Notes: generated by a model from the letters alone, not told the origin. 50,236 bases of DNA from Deltaproteobacteria bacterium (GCA_016937155.1 JAFGWM010000076.1:1-50236); one strand, 5' to 3'. Counted from the first letter of the stretch, positions 1-9,344 are shown. Program-made: numbers and translations.

Positions 1-27
1 AAGGCAAACGGAACTAATTTTTCAAAA

Positions 28-86
28 CGCAACCCTGGGAGGGAGGAAAAATATGGGAAATGGTGAAACCTAACCCGGGTGGGTGG
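28..86 (-). repeat. Inverted copy of the C-rich repeat at left window end
   Basis: Read on the minus strand, 70-86 gives CCACCCACCCGGGTTAG, matching 15 of 17 bases of 50167-50183 at the other window end. A second diverged box, CCTCCCTCCCAGGGTT, follows 41 bp on (31-46), with pyrimidine-rich sequence between. The first box contains the stop codon and last codons of pgi. Confidence 0.7.
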
Positions 87-1716
87 TGTTATAGAAGTTG
101 AGGAGGCCGTTTGTTGAGGAGTCGTGGGTAGTAACAGTGTTTGAGGAATTCATGTCTTTTAGAATTTCCTTTGCCAGAACTTTTCCAAGTTCAACTCCCC
201 ACTGATCGAATGAATTTATGTTCCAGATAATTCCTTGAACAAATATTTTGTGTTCATACATGGCAATAAGCATTCCAAGAGTAAATGGATCCAGTCTGCG
301 GAATAGAAAAGAAGATGTGGGAATATTTCCTGGAAATGTTTTTGCTTTACTAAGCTTACGTCTAGTTTCCCCGTGATAACCCAATTCAGTTAATTCCTTA
401 ACTGCTTCTTCAGTAGTTTTCCCTCTCATTAAAGCTTCTGTCTGAGCAAAAAAATTAGATAACAATAGAGAATGATGAGCCCCAGTATTATTGTGTGAAA
501 AAACAGGGGCCAGAAAATCACATGGGATCATTCTTGTTCCCTGATGAATCAGTTGATAAAAAGCATGCTGTCCATTTGTTCCTGGCTCACCCCAAATCAC
601 TGGTCCTGTATCACAATCAACATCAAAGCCATCTTTATTTACTGATTTTCCGTTACTTTCCATATCACCCTGCTGAAAATAAGCTGGGAAACGATCCATC
701 GTCTGATCATATGGTAAAATTGCGTGAGTGGATGATTTGAAAAAATTGTTATACCAGATCCCAAGTAGAGCCATTATAACAGGAATATTTTTTCTGAACT
801 CAGTGTTTCTAAAATGTAAATCCATTGAATGAGCTCCTTTAAGGAGTTCATAAAAATTTTCCATTCCAACTGCAAGAGCAATACTCAGCCCGATTGCGCT
901 CCAAAGTGAATATCTCCCCCCTACCCAGTCCCAGAATTCAAACATATTATCTGGATTTATACCAAATTCCTGAACCTTTTCAGTGTTTGTGGACATTGCA
1001 ATAAAATGGCTGGACACATACTCCAACTTAGAAGCTTGATTCAGAAACCAGTCCCTAGCAGTATGTGCATTTGCCATAGTTTCCTGTGTTGTAAAAGTTT
1101 TTGATGCAATGAGAAAAAGAGTGGTATCAGGTTGCAGATTTTTCAGAGTATTTATTATATGTGTTCCATCAACATTAGACACAAAATGAAATTGTATGTC
1201 TTCGGTAACATACGGAGCGAGAGCATGAACAACCATCTTCGGGCCTAAGTCACTGCCTCCTATTCCAATATTAACCACATCAGTTATTTTTTTACCAGTA
1301 TACCCTCTCCAAGCGCCACTTCTGACCATTTGAGTAAATTTTTCCATCTTACCCAGAACTCTGTAAATATCATCCATGATGTTTTTGCCATCAACAATGA
1401 TTCTCTTATCAGATCTGTTTCTTAAAGCAGTATGAAGAACACTTCTGTCTTCTGTATTATTAATCTTTTCCCCGAGGAACATTTTTTCTATGTTTTCAGC
1501 CAGTTTTGCTTCAGTGGCAAGTTCGACCAGTAATTTTACAGTTTCATCGTTGATTCGATGTTTTGAAAAATCGAAGAGCATATCATTAATGATGATACTG
1601 TATTTTTTAAATCTATCAGGATCACTTTCAAACATATCTCTCATATGTATGGGTGAAATCTTATTATAGTGGTTCTCTAATAATTTCCATGAGTTCAACT
1701 CTGTTGGTTTAGTCAT
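70..1716 (-). CDS. pgi: Glucose-6-phosphate isomerase
   Basis: Cytosolic enzyme interconverting glucose-6-phosphate and fructose-6-phosphate in glycolysis and gluconeogenesis. The 548-residue length matches the long bacterial and eukaryotic-type PGI family. Visible signatures are GIGGSDLGP for phosphosugar binding, [13 protein letters not shown] (PGI signature 1), [11 protein letters not shown] with the catalytic-glutamate region, [14 protein letters not shown] with the catalytic histidine, and QWGVELGK near the C-terminus with the catalytic lysine. The ATG is preceded by AGGAG at good spacing and overlaps the end of msrA by 8 bp, so the two are probably co-transcribed. Oddity: the last codons (Thr-Thr-His-Pro-Gly-stop) are formed by the C-rich repeat found at both window ends, so the natural C-terminus may have been altered by that repeat. 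The functional call is secure. Confidence 0.97.
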   Translation of the reverse strand: MTKPTELNSWKLLENHYNKISPIHMRDMFESDPDRFKKYSIIINDMLFDFSKHRINDETVKLLVELATEAKLAENIEKMFLGEKINNTEDRSVLHTALRNRSDKRIIVDGKNIMDDIYRVLGKMEKFTQMVRSGAWRGYTGKKITDVVNIGIGGSDLGPKMVVHALAPYVTEDIQFHFVSNVDGTHIINTLKNLQPDTTLFLIASKTFTTQETMANAHTARDWFLNQASKLEYVSSHFIAMSTNTEKVQEFGINPDNMFEFWDWVGGRYSLWSAIGLSIALAVGMENFYELLKGAHSMDLHFRNTEFRKNIPVIMALLGIWYNNFFKSSTHAILPYDQTMDRFPAYFQQGDMESNGKSVNKDGFDVDCDTGPVIWGEPGTNGQHAFYQLIHQGTRMIPCDFLAPVFSHNNTGAHHSLLLSNFFAQTEALMRGKTTEEAVKELTELGYHGETRRKLSKAKTFPGNIPTSSFLFRRLDPFTLGMLIAMYEHKIFVQGIIWNINSFDQWGVELGKVLAKEILKDMNSSNTVTTHDSSTNGLLNFYNTTHPG

Positions 1717-2218
1717 TTATTGCTCCTGAATTATTTACATTAAAACGTTTAACTTCAATATGACAGTATGGAGTTTTCCCTGTTTTTGTATAATAGTTTT
1801 GGTGATAATTTTCTCCACTCCAGAATTTTCCCCCATTGGATAATTCAGTTGCGACATCATATCCGTTGGCCTCAAGCTCAAAAATAAGATTATCCAGAGT
1901 ATTTTTTTCAGTTTCTGTCTCGTAGAATACAGCACTCCTGTACTGGGATCCGATATCAGGTCCCTGTCTGTCAATCTGAGTAGGATCATGTATTTCGAAA
2001 AATCTTCTGGCCAGAGTCTCATAGTCAGTCAAATTTTCATTGTATGTAATCTTTACAGTTTCAGCATGTCCAGTTTGTCCTGAACACACCTCCTCATAGG
2101 TAGGATTTTCCACATTTCCTCCCATGTAACCACTTTCTACACTTAAAACTCCTGGTATACGAAACATATGATATTCAACACCCCAGAAACATCCTCCAGC
2201 AAAATATGCATTTTTCAT
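1709..2218 (-). CDS. msrA: Peptide methionine-S-sulfoxide reductase A
   Basis: Repairs oxidised proteins by reducing the S-epimer of methionine sulfoxide, recycled by thioredoxin. The family motif GCFWG is near the N-terminus with catalytic Cys10. It is followed by [12 protein letters not shown], the [19 protein letters not shown] block and [19 protein letters not shown], all typical of MsrA. Length (169 aa) is normal for a stand-alone MsrA without MsrB. The start is supported by GGGAGA upstream. It is the first gene of an apparent msrA-pgi unit. It is a common oxygen-defence gene even in anaerobes. Confidence 0.97.
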   Translation of the reverse strand: MKNAYFAGGCFWGVEYHMFRIPGVLSVESGYMGGNVENPTYEEVCSGQTGHAETVKITYNENLTDYETLARRFFEIHDPTQIDRQGPDIGSQYRSAVFYETETEKNTLDNLIFELEANGYDVATELSNGGKFWSGENYHQNYYTKTGKTPYCHIEVKRFNVNNSGAIND

Positions 2219-2261
2219 TTTATCTCCCGGTTTATGCCAGATAACGGCCTCATTCTGGAAA

Positions 2262-2289
2262 AGTATAAAAAAAAATATTACGATAGCAA
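2262..2289 (-). promoter_or_regulatory. Candidate promoter of msrA-pgi
   Basis: On the minus strand a -35-like TTGCTA (2284-2289) and a -10-like TATACT (2262-2267) are 16 bp apart, about 45 bp upstream of the msrA start. Most of the spacer is a run of T. This is a sequence match only, in an AT-rich background. Confidence 0.35.
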
Positions 2290-2358
2290 ATACTTAAAAT
2301 AAAATTTACTGCAATGTAGACATCTATCCCCCTAAATTCTTCTGTAAAGCACTAATAA

Positions 2359-3597
2359 TTAGAAAATCGCAGCATGAGACTGATTTCGAGTATCAACAGT
2401 CCTTGTGGATATACAATCCCACACAGGACATACATGTTTACACAGAGTACAGCCAACACATCTTGTTTCATCCACCGAAGCTTTTCTCAGACGAGTATCG
2501 AAAACAATTGCCTGATTCGCTCCATCCTGACATGAAATATAACACTGACCACAGCCTATACACTTTTCTGAATCAATTACACTGACAACCTGATGCCTGG
2601 TATCAAAATTACTTGGGTCAATCAGTTTCGTAGCGGCGCTACCCTTTATTTCACTCAGTGAATTGATTCCATGATCGATCATGTAATCAGAGAGCCCTTC
2701 AATCATGTCTTCAACAATTCTGTATCCATAGCGCATTATCGCTGTTGTAACCTGAATAGTATCCCCTCCTAAAAGAATATACTGTAGAGCATCAACCCAT
2801 GTTTCAATTCCGCCTATTGCGCTGATCGGAAGGGCAAGATCCTTACTATTATACAGTTCAGATACAAATCTTAAACCAATAGGTTTTGCAGCAGGTCCAC
2901 TGAATCCTGTAATTCCTGACTGATGATTGATCGTGGGCATAGGTACCTTCTGGTCGATATCAATATCAGTTATTGCTCTTATGGTATTTATAGCAGCAAT
3001 AGCATCTGCTCCACCACGTTTAGCCGCCAGTGCTACTGGAATCATATCTGTTATATTTGGAGTCATTTTAGCCATTACAGGGATGCTACAGTGTTTTTTT
3101 ACAACACCTGTGAAATGTTCAACCAGATTGTAGTCCTGTCCAATTCTATGTCCAGCATCTTTTCTGGCCATCTGTGGACATGAAAAATTTAATTCAAGCA
3201 TATCCGCTCCGGCATCTTCTGAGCGTTTTGCTAAAATTTCCCAATCTGAATCCGAAAATCCCATAATAGATGAAATTAGAACTCTGGATGGATATTTCCT
3301 TTTTAGTTCTTTAATATCCATAATATTGTCGTCAAGAGTACGATCTGTAATCTGTTCAGCATTCTGAAGGCCAACAAATCTTTTATCATTGTAATGATAG
3401 GCATTTAGCCTTGGGGAAGGCATTACAATTTTGAAGGAGGTATCAACATTCAGAGTTTTATATACTATTCCTCCCCATCCTGCATCAAAAGCTCTTGAAC
3501 ACATCTCGGCGTGATTACCCACTGGACTGGACGAGAGGCAAAATGGATTTTCGAAATTAACACCACAAAAATTAACAGATAAATCAGCCTTTTTCAT
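2359..3597 (-). CDS. preA: NAD-dependent dihydropyrimidine dehydrogenase, PreA-type subunit
   Basis: Catalytic subunit of the PreTA complex, which reduces uracil or thymine to the 5,6-dihydro form (or the reverse) with FMN. Residues 1-320 form a dihydroorotate-dehydrogenase-type TIM barrel: NPFCLSSSPVG at the start, ELNFSCPQM in the active-site region, and AIGGIETWVDALQYILLGG for phosphate binding of FMN. Residues about 340-400 carry two ferredoxin motifs, CIGCGQC...C and CVGCTLCKHVC, each able to hold a 4Fe-4S cluster. The gene starts inside the last codons of preT (ATGA overlap of 4 bp), so the subunits are translationally coupled. PreA-like proteins also occur in other redox pairs, so the substrate is inferred. 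Confidence 0.9.
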   Translation of the reverse strand: MKKADLSVNFCGVNFENPFCLSSSPVGNHAEMCSRAFDAGWGGIVYKTLNVDTSFKIVMPSPRLNAYHYNDKRFVGLQNAEQITDRTLDDNIMDIKELKRKYPSRVLISSIMGFSDSDWEILAKRSEDAGADMLELNFSCPQMARKDAGHRIGQDYNLVEHFTGVVKKHCSIPVMAKMTPNITDMIPVALAAKRGGADAIAAINTIRAITDIDIDQKVPMPTINHQSGITGFSGPAAKPIGLRFVSELYNSKDLALPISAIGGIETWVDALQYILLGGDTIQVTTAIMRYGYRIVEDMIEGLSDYMIDHGINSLSEIKGSAATKLIDPSNFDTRHQVVSVIDSEKCIGCGQCYISCQDGANQAIVFDTRLRKASVDETRCVGCTLCKHVCPVWDCISTRTVDTRNQSHAAIF

Positions 3598-4934
3598 ATT
3601 TCACCTCTAGCAAGAAATTTATCAATATGCTCCGCAAGTTTTTTGCCCTCTCCAACAGCTCTCACCACAGTTGCACCTCCATTGACCACATCACCAACAG
3701 CAAATGTACAGCCAGAACTGGCCCACATTTTTTCATCACCTTCAGCAACGAAGCAGGATTTTGGCCCCAATTTCAATTCACTAAACAGATTATAATAGTC
3801 GGGTTTTGTTCCGATTGCCTGCACTACATAGTCAACAGGAATTGAAAAATCGGTTCCTTCAACTTCAGTAGCGTTAGAAGGATTGAAATTTTCCGGTTCC
3901 TTCCAGGCAATTTCCATTCCTCTAAGCAGCGATACTTTGCCATCCTTCATATCAATGGACTTAATCATGGAGGATGATTTGAAAATAACATTCATTCTCT
4001 GTGCAAGCCGAATTTCTTCTTTGTCAGCAGGTAAATCATCACCCTCTTCAAGAGAAATCATATATACTTTTGCAGCACCCAGAGCTTTCGCACTTACACA
4101 GCAGTCAACAGCAACGGAACCACCACCTACTACTGCAATTCTCTTGTTTGCCACAGAAGTTTTCATTTCGGAATTGCTAAATTTGATTTTTTTAAGCCAC
4201 GTCATGTAGTCAGTTACATTCTCAGCGTCCTGAAAAACATTCAAGCCAAATGCTTTATTAAGACCTGTTGCTACTACCAGTGCGTCAAATTCACTTTTCA
4301 GTTTATCTACTTCTTCCAGAGTGTTGATGTGCTGGTTAGTGTGAATTATAACCCCCAGATCACGAAGTTTGCCAATATCCTGGGCAATTTCATCTGCAGG
4401 CAATCTGAATTCAGGAATATTCCAAGCGGGTACTCCCCCTGCCATTTTTTCTTTCTCAAATATTTCAATTGAGTGTCCCTTTTTTGCAAGTTCATATGCA
4501 GTAGATAACCCAGCCGGACCAGCACCTATCACAGCTACTTTTTTTCCGGACCCTGATGATGATTCCAGTTTTTCAAGGTTGTTCTGTCTCCCATATTCAA
4601 TAGCAAATTTCTGAAGGGCACTTATGTTAATTGGTGCTTCCAGTTTCATTGCGCTGCAGTTCATTTCGCAAAGCTTATCTGTTGGACATATATGTGCACA
4701 AGTGGATCCGAGAATATTATTATTTCTTATAGTTCGGGCAGCTCCCTTAATATTTTTAAATTTTATCTGCCTGATAAATTTACCGGGATCGGTACCAGCC
4801 GGACACCCTTTGGAACAGGGTGCATCCTCGCAAAGAAGGCACCTCTCAGCTTCACAGACTGCGTCTCGCAAGGACATTGAAGGGTGCATAGACTTAAAGT
4901 CACATATACTTTCTTTATCAATAATTCTGATCAT
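3594..4934 (-). CDS. preT: NAD-dependent dihydropyrimidine dehydrogenase, PreT-type subunit
   Basis: Electron-input partner of PreA: a glutamate-synthase-small-subunit-like flavoprotein passing electrons between NAD(H), FAD and Fe-S clusters. The N-terminal domain has a Cys-rich Fe-S block (CLLCEDAPCSKGCPAG, then CAHICPTDKLCEMNC). It is followed by an FAD Rossmann motif (VIGAGPAGLSTAYELAKKGH) and an NAD(P) Rossmann motif (VVGGGSVAVDCC), ending with a GDVVNGGATVVRAVGEGK FAD-closing segment. I chose the ATG at 4934 (446 aa). A longer frame begins at 4982, but its first 16 residues are not family-like and a GGAAAGG ribosome site sits just before 4934. A 167-bp gap separates it from the methylaspartate operon upstream, so it may have its own promoter. 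Confidence 0.88.
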   Translation of the reverse strand: MIRIIDKESICDFKSMHPSMSLRDAVCEAERCLLCEDAPCSKGCPAGTDPGKFIRQIKFKNIKGAARTIRNNNILGSTCAHICPTDKLCEMNCSAMKLEAPINISALQKFAIEYGRQNNLEKLESSSGSGKKVAVIGAGPAGLSTAYELAKKGHSIEIFEKEKMAGGVPAWNIPEFRLPADEIAQDIGKLRDLGVIIHTNQHINTLEEVDKLKSEFDALVVATGLNKAFGLNVFQDAENVTDYMTWLKKIKFSNSEMKTSVANKRIAVVGGGSVAVDCCVSAKALGAAKVYMISLEEGDDLPADKEEIRLAQRMNVIFKSSSMIKSIDMKDGKVSLLRGMEIAWKEPENFNPSNATEVEGTDFSIPVDYVVQAIGTKPDYYNLFSELKLGPKSCFVAEGDEKMWASSGCTFAVGDVVNGGATVVRAVGEGKKLAEHIDKFLARGEI

Positions 4935-5101
4935 GAGCAAAATTACCTTTCCTTTTATTTTGGATTGAGAAAAGTAACACAATTATTCATTTTAAGAAAA
5001 CTATAATATAAAAATTTTTTAAATAATTTTCTTTTTTTAAGTTGAAAATGTTTATATGGATGGTTTTAGACAGGAATTTATAAAAACATAGTAGTGTGTT
5101 A

Positions 5102-6676
5102 TCAATAGAGCGAATTTCCTTTATTATCAGAAACAACAAACGAAATTAGATTCCTGATAACAATCTTGCGAACTGCTTCCATTCCAAGTTCAGGATATGC
5201 AATAACTTCACTGGATACAATATTTTCTTTAGCGATTAGAGCGGCTGCACCACCAATTGTACCAAGGTAAAAAGAATTGTATCTGCTGCAGAGTTCAGAA
5301 ATATTTTCAGACCTGTTTCCTTTGGCAAGCATTATTCTTGAGCATCCGTGAGCCATAAAGCGCTCCACATATGGATCCATCCTTTGTGCTGTTGTAGGGC
5401 CGAAACTTCCTTCAATTTCAGTATCAGGTTTTTTTGCAGGACCCGCATAATATACAGGATACTGTCTAAACCAGTCGGGTAACTGCCCTGTTTGTTCCAG
5501 TTCTTCAGCTAGTCTTGCATGAGCAATATCTCTTGCTACGACCACAGTACCGGATAATAAAACCATTTTCCCAGGCGCGAGATTATCAAGGCATGAAATT
5601 GCGTTTTCAATTCCTTCATCAAAATTGACTGACGGTATCTGTTTTCCTGATTCCAGTAAATACTTAGTGATAAATTCAGACGGATTCTTTACTACATTTT
5701 CAAGATACACACCATCTGGAGATATCTTACCTGAAAGTACTCTATGGGCACTGCAACTGACGCCAATAGATACGGGACATGAACCGGCATGCCTTGGCAA
5801 TCTGATTACCCGAGCATCCATAACCAGATGTCTGCCTCCAAACTGTGCGCCCAAAGCAGTTTCTCTAGCTATCTGGATTACTCTTTTTTCCCAGAGTTTA
5901 TCCCTGTATCCATAAAGTCCAGATTCAGTCATGCCATCAAAAATATCAGATGACGAAAGTTTTAAAACCTTCAGGTTTTCTTCAGGGGAAGTACCTCCTA
6001 TTACAACACTCAGATGATATGGGGGACAGGCTGCGACACCAATTTTTTTAATGTTTTCAGTTAAAAAAGAAGTCAGTGCTTTATCATTCAGTAACGCTTT
6101 TGACATCTGAAAGAGAGATGTTTTATTTGAACTGCCCCCACCTTTTGCATAAAAAATAAATTCAAATTCATTGCCGCCTACAAGGCTTATATCAATTTGT
6201 GCGGGAAGATTATTGCCGCTATTTCTTTCGGAAAACATATCTGAAGGAATCATCTGAGAATATCTGAGATTTTCAGTTTCCCAGATATTTTCTGCAGCCT
6301 CTTCGATTTCTTTAATATCATTACCTGAAGTTAATACATTACTTCCCCGAAAAGCAAATACCGTTGCAGTCCCTGTGTCCTGACACAAAGGTAAAACACC
6401 GTTGGATGAAATCAAGGCATTTTTCAATAGAGCATTTACTACCAGTAAATCATTTTCCGAAGATTCAGGATCCATCAGGATTTTTATCCATCCTTCAAAT
6501 TGTGATTTTTTCAGATAAAAAGAAATATCCCTGAAGGCTTCCTGACTCAGTTTCTGAATTACTCCGTCTTCAATTTTGAGAAATTGTTTTCCATCAATTT
6601 CGATTTCAGTCACCCCATATTCTGAAATCAGGCGATAATCTCTTTTCCTTGATGTGTATCCATTCAGAATTGACAT
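5102..6676 (-). CDS. Class I fumarase-type hydro-lyase, probable mesaconase
   Basis: Fe-S dependent hydro-lyase of the FumA family, with the alpha (about residues 15-300) and beta (about 320-510) domains in one 524-aa chain. Cysteines in LPLCQDTGT (Cys98), GVAACPPYHLS (Cys217) and HAGSCPVSIGVSC (Cys300/308) sit where the family binds its 4Fe-4S cluster. The C-terminal half has EGSFGPTTAQRMDPYVERF and LAKGN, as in FumA. Class I fumarases are known to act on mesaconate as well as fumarate. As the last gene of the glutamate mutase/methylaspartase operon, its likely job is hydrating mesaconate to citramalate. The hydro-lyase family is clear; the substrate is inferred from context, and a dual fumarase role remains possible. 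The clostridial mesaconase is two-subunit, while this one is fused. Confidence 0.85.
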   Translation of the reverse strand: MSILNGYTSRKRDYRLISEYGVTEIEIDGKQFLKIEDGVIQKLSQEAFRDISFYLKKSQFEGWIKILMDPESSENDLLVVNALLKNALISSNGVLPLCQDTGTATVFAFRGSNVLTSGNDIKEIEEAAENIWETENLRYSQMIPSDMFSERNSGNNLPAQIDISLVGGNEFEFIFYAKGGGSSNKTSLFQMSKALLNDKALTSFLTENIKKIGVAACPPYHLSVVIGGTSPEENLKVLKLSSSDIFDGMTESGLYGYRDKLWEKRVIQIARETALGAQFGGRHLVMDARVIRLPRHAGSCPVSIGVSCSAHRVLSGKISPDGVYLENVVKNPSEFITKYLLESGKQIPSVNFDEGIENAISCLDNLAPGKMVLLSGTVVVARDIAHARLAEELEQTGQLPDWFRQYPVYYAGPAKKPDTEIEGSFGPTTAQRMDPYVERFMAHGCSRIMLAKGNRSENISELCSRYNSFYLGTIGGAAALIAKENIVSSEVIAYPELGMEAVRKIVIRNLISFVVSDNKGNSLY

Positions 6677-6679
6677 TGT

Positions 6680-7624
6680 TTACTCCTGTATATAGGAAAT
6701 ATCCTCAAGTCCTGCAACTTCACGATGACCTACCATTCCCACCAACAGCCATTCTCTGCTAAGTGGTTCATATAGAAAATCTTTTTTAAGATGAAAATTT
6801 TCTATTTTACCGGTTGATTTAACATGGGTTCTGGTTCCCGTACAAAAAATATTCCAGTCCCCTATTGTTATCTGATTTTCCCCAGCATGATTTATTGGAA
6901 AGTCGCTTTCAATAACATCCAGCACCTTTTTTTCCAGTTCATCCAGATCAATTTCAGGTTTGGAGCTCAATTTTATTACGAATCCATGCTTTACATCACT
7001 GTGAAGCATTCTCCGGTTGATTCCGTAATCCTTTGCCAGAATATAACTTATAATATCCTCTGCACTATGTGACATAAGCCTGAATCGTATTGTCTTATCT
7101 ACCACTTTTTTTATTTCCATTGGATTGGGACCAAAAACACCTGGCCTTACCACAAGAACCTCTTCTCCAATTCCGAACAGAATGTGAGCATTAAACCCTA
7201 ACGCATCATATAAAAGATCAAAATGTTCCACAACCACTCGCCGACCGTGCATAACAGCCTTTTTTACGGAATCTGCAACCTCATGTAACTGATTAAAAGC
7301 AAGTTCATATCTTGCATCGAGATGAAAAGTATGTCCTGCAAAAAAATCATCAGGTTCAAAATCGTATAGAGGAGTTGGTCTCAGATTAACACCATCGTCA
7401 TCATTTGTGAGCTCCAGGCCTGGGAAAAGGCCTTTTATAAGTGTTGACTTTCCACTTCCTTCAGAGCCAAGTATTCCGATGAGCAGGTCTGAAGGAAAAA
7501 GATATCTGGAAGAAAGTTCGCCTGCGAGCATGTAAAGACGCTGTCGTCCCCTAGGAGCGTAATAAGCGCTGAAGATAAGAGTTTCAAAATTCTGTGAATT
7601 GAAACTATATGGAGCTATTGGCAT
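6680..7624 (-). CDS. P-loop NTPase of methylaspartate operons, tRNA-SAD-like middle region
   Basis: A 314-aa soluble protein of unknown function. Residues about 45-65 contain an unmistakable Walker A loop, GSEGSGKSTLIKGLF. Later RRVVVEHFDLLYDAL could supply the Walker B strand. In the middle, HSAEDIISYIL and HSDVKHGF place histidines in a pattern that resembles the second additional domain of threonyl/alanyl-tRNA synthetases. From memory, proteins annotated that way occur beside glutamate mutase genes in clostridia and fusobacteria. It lies 3 bp upstream of the fumarase-like gene and 20 bp downstream of the DUF4387 gene, so it is firmly part of the operon. It could be a metallochaperone or activating NTPase for an operon enzyme, or a kinase of a small molecule. 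No role is established. Confidence 0.6.
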   Translation of the reverse strand: MPIAPYSFNSQNFETLIFSAYYAPRGRQRLYMLAGELSSRYLFPSDLLIGILGSEGSGKSTLIKGLFPGLELTNDDDGVNLRPTPLYDFEPDDFFAGHTFHLDARYELAFNQLHEVADSVKKAVMHGRRVVVEHFDLLYDALGFNAHILFGIGEEVLVVRPGVFGPNPMEIKKVVDKTIRFRLMSHSAEDIISYILAKDYGINRRMLHSDVKHGFVIKLSSKPEIDLDELEKKVLDVIESDFPINHAGENQITIGDWNIFCTGTRTHVKSTGKIENFHLKKDFLYEPLSREWLLVGMVGHREVAGLEDISYIQE

Positions 7625-7644
7625 TAGAATTCCCTTTTCAGTGT

Positions 7645-7968
7645 CTATTCTGAGTAATCAAAAGTAATACCTAAAAGTGGTGCATGCTGCTGAGCACCAT
7701 AGATATCTGTTTCTCCTGCAGCACCTGAACTGATACGTCTGACCATTGTGGCTTTTACAGCATTAGCGGGTTCAAACCAAATGATGCCAAGGATATCTGA
7801 TTCATTGACTCCGTAAAGGCTGCTGATTACTTTTGTATTTATAATATTATTGTTTTTGAAATATTTATACCAGTACTCAGATTTGAAAATAATATCCAGC
7901 GTTAATTCAAAAGGTCCGGCATTCTTGGATCTTATTACCCGTGCTGTTTCTGTTATATTCATTTGCAT
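7645..7968 (-). CDS. DUF4387 domain protein
   Basis: Small (107 aa) cytosolic protein. The block ARVIRSKNAGPFELTLDIIF near the N-terminus and the C-terminal DIYGAQQHAPLLGITF are typical of DUF4387. In other bacteria this domain is found next to, or fused behind, AtuA-family (DUF1446) proteins, and here it begins immediately after the AtuA-family gene. The two products probably form a complex. A start three codons in (MNIT, 7962) is nearly equivalent; I kept the first ATG because GGGG lies 7 bases before it. Biochemical function is unknown. The conserved Asn/His/Glu residues could form part of an active site shared with AtuA. Confidence 0.75.
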   Translation of the reverse strand: MQMNITETARVIRSKNAGPFELTLDIIFKSEYWYKYFKNNNIINTKVISSLYGVNESDILGIIWFEPANAVKATMVRRISSGAAGETDIYGAQQHAPLLGITFDYSE

Positions 7969-7969
7969 A

Positions 7970-9343
7970 TTATTTCCCCACTGTTTTAATAATGACCTGA
8001 AATTCAGGTTCTATTTCCATTAAGTGATATATTGAAAATTCGTATACTTCACCCATTCTGATATCTGATGGACTAAAAGGAAAAGCGAGATTCCCGGCAG
8101 TTGATATTCTATTTTCATAACCAAAATGAAGAAGTGTGGAGCGGGTAACGCTGCATAGGGTATCTGCTTTCTTCTGAGTGTCTCCGATAGCCTCAATGAC
8201 CACTGCAAGCTCGTGGGATCTCATTTCTTCAGGTGGGAGAGGTTCCAAAGGACCCATAACACCGTTTTTGCCGTAAACATGAAAATATATATCTCCGTTA
8301 TCTATTTTTCCCATGTTTTCCACTGCCTGCTTTACTTCCTCCAGAATCGTATCGATTGCGGAGATCATCAGTGGATCCCTAATACCCGCAATGGATATGC
8401 TGCGATAGCCCACAACTCTTGCTCCTTCAAGCTTTACTGTATTCGTTTTCTCCGGAATAAATTTAGTTCCCTTTACCATCACGGAATTTTCAGTGATTTG
8501 AGTAAAACTACAATCAGTAAGATCCAGCTCTCCACCAGGTCCTGGAAGATGGTAAGGATCGGTTTTCTCATACAGGGTGTGGGCAGCAGTTGATTCACAT
8601 GTGAACTTACGGGAGGGATTCAGTGGCTCCAAAATAAATGAATCGTTCCTGAGTCTTCCAAGAGCACAATCTGCTCCACTTCCCGGGGTAGAAGCGATAG
8701 CAGCACATTCAAGAATTTTTCCCATATGAAGTGATAATCCGACATCATATCCCTTGGAAACAGGAAGAGCAGCAAATACTGCTGGATCATACGATCTTCC
8801 TGCCAGAACAACATCGCAGCCCTGATTCAATGCTTCAATAAACGGCTTCATTCCCATCTGAGCAACTATTCCGGTTGACTGTTCAATCAGGTCTTGAGTG
8901 AGTTCTTTTACACCTTTTAAGGGGCGTATTTTATTGCTTTTTAATGCTGTTGATACTGTTTCCTTTGAGATATCTGACGGAATAACTGCCATTTTGAAAG
9001 AAATCTCATCCTCAGCAGCTATTTCATTAATTATTTCTTCACACCATTTTAAATGAGGAAGACTACCACTGCCGCCAGCTGTCCCGATTACTACCGGTAC
9101 TGAATTTTCAAGACCAGCGTTAATCATAATTCGAAGATCTCTTTTTACGAATTCTCTGTCGGTAAAAGAATGTCCTGATCCCAGGTAATATGGTCCGGGA
9201 TCAGTTGAACCGGCATCCACTGCAATAAGATTTGGTTTTTCATCTATACCTCTTTTAAAAGATTCGATGGGAAATCCATAACCCAGAATTGCAGTCGGAG
9301 AGAGAACAACAAATTCATCATATTTGGTAATTTCCGGTGTCAT
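7970..9343 (-). CDS. AtuA-family (DUF1446) acyclic terpene utilisation-like protein
   Basis: 457-aa protein of the AtuA/DUF1446 family, named after a Pseudomonas gene needed for citronellol/geranol catabolism but lacking a defined reaction. Family features seen are an N-terminal VVLSPTAILGYGFP, VDAGSTDPGPYYLGSG, GTAGGSGSLPHLKW, VLAGRSYDPAVFAALP and a C-terminal region with VFGKN/GPLEP-like segments. I chose the ATG at 9343: GGAG lies six bases upstream and it begins one base after the mal stop. The ATG at 9355 lacks a ribosome site and would overlap mal. Placement between mal and the fumarase-like gene suggests a role in mesaconate or citramalate handling rather than terpene breakdown. That is inference from gene order. 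Confidence 0.78.
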   Translation of the reverse strand: MTPEITKYDEFVVLSPTAILGYGFPIESFKRGIDEKPNLIAVDAGSTDPGPYYLGSGHSFTDREFVKRDLRIMINAGLENSVPVVIGTAGGSGSLPHLKWCEEIINEIAAEDEISFKMAVIPSDISKETVSTALKSNKIRPLKGVKELTQDLIEQSTGIVAQMGMKPFIEALNQGCDVVLAGRSYDPAVFAALPVSKGYDVGLSLHMGKILECAAIASTPGSGADCALGRLRNDSFILEPLNPSRKFTCESTAAHTLYEKTDPYHLPGPGGELDLTDCSFTQITENSVMVKGTKFIPEKTNTVKLEGARVVGYRSISIAGIRDPLMISAIDTILEEVKQAVENMGKIDNGDIYFHVYGKNGVMGPLEPLPPEEMRSHELAVVIEAIGDTQKKADTLCSVTRSTLLHFGYENRISTAGNLAFPFSPSDIRMGEVYEFSIYHLMEIEPEFQVIIKTVGK

Positions 9344-9344
9344 C

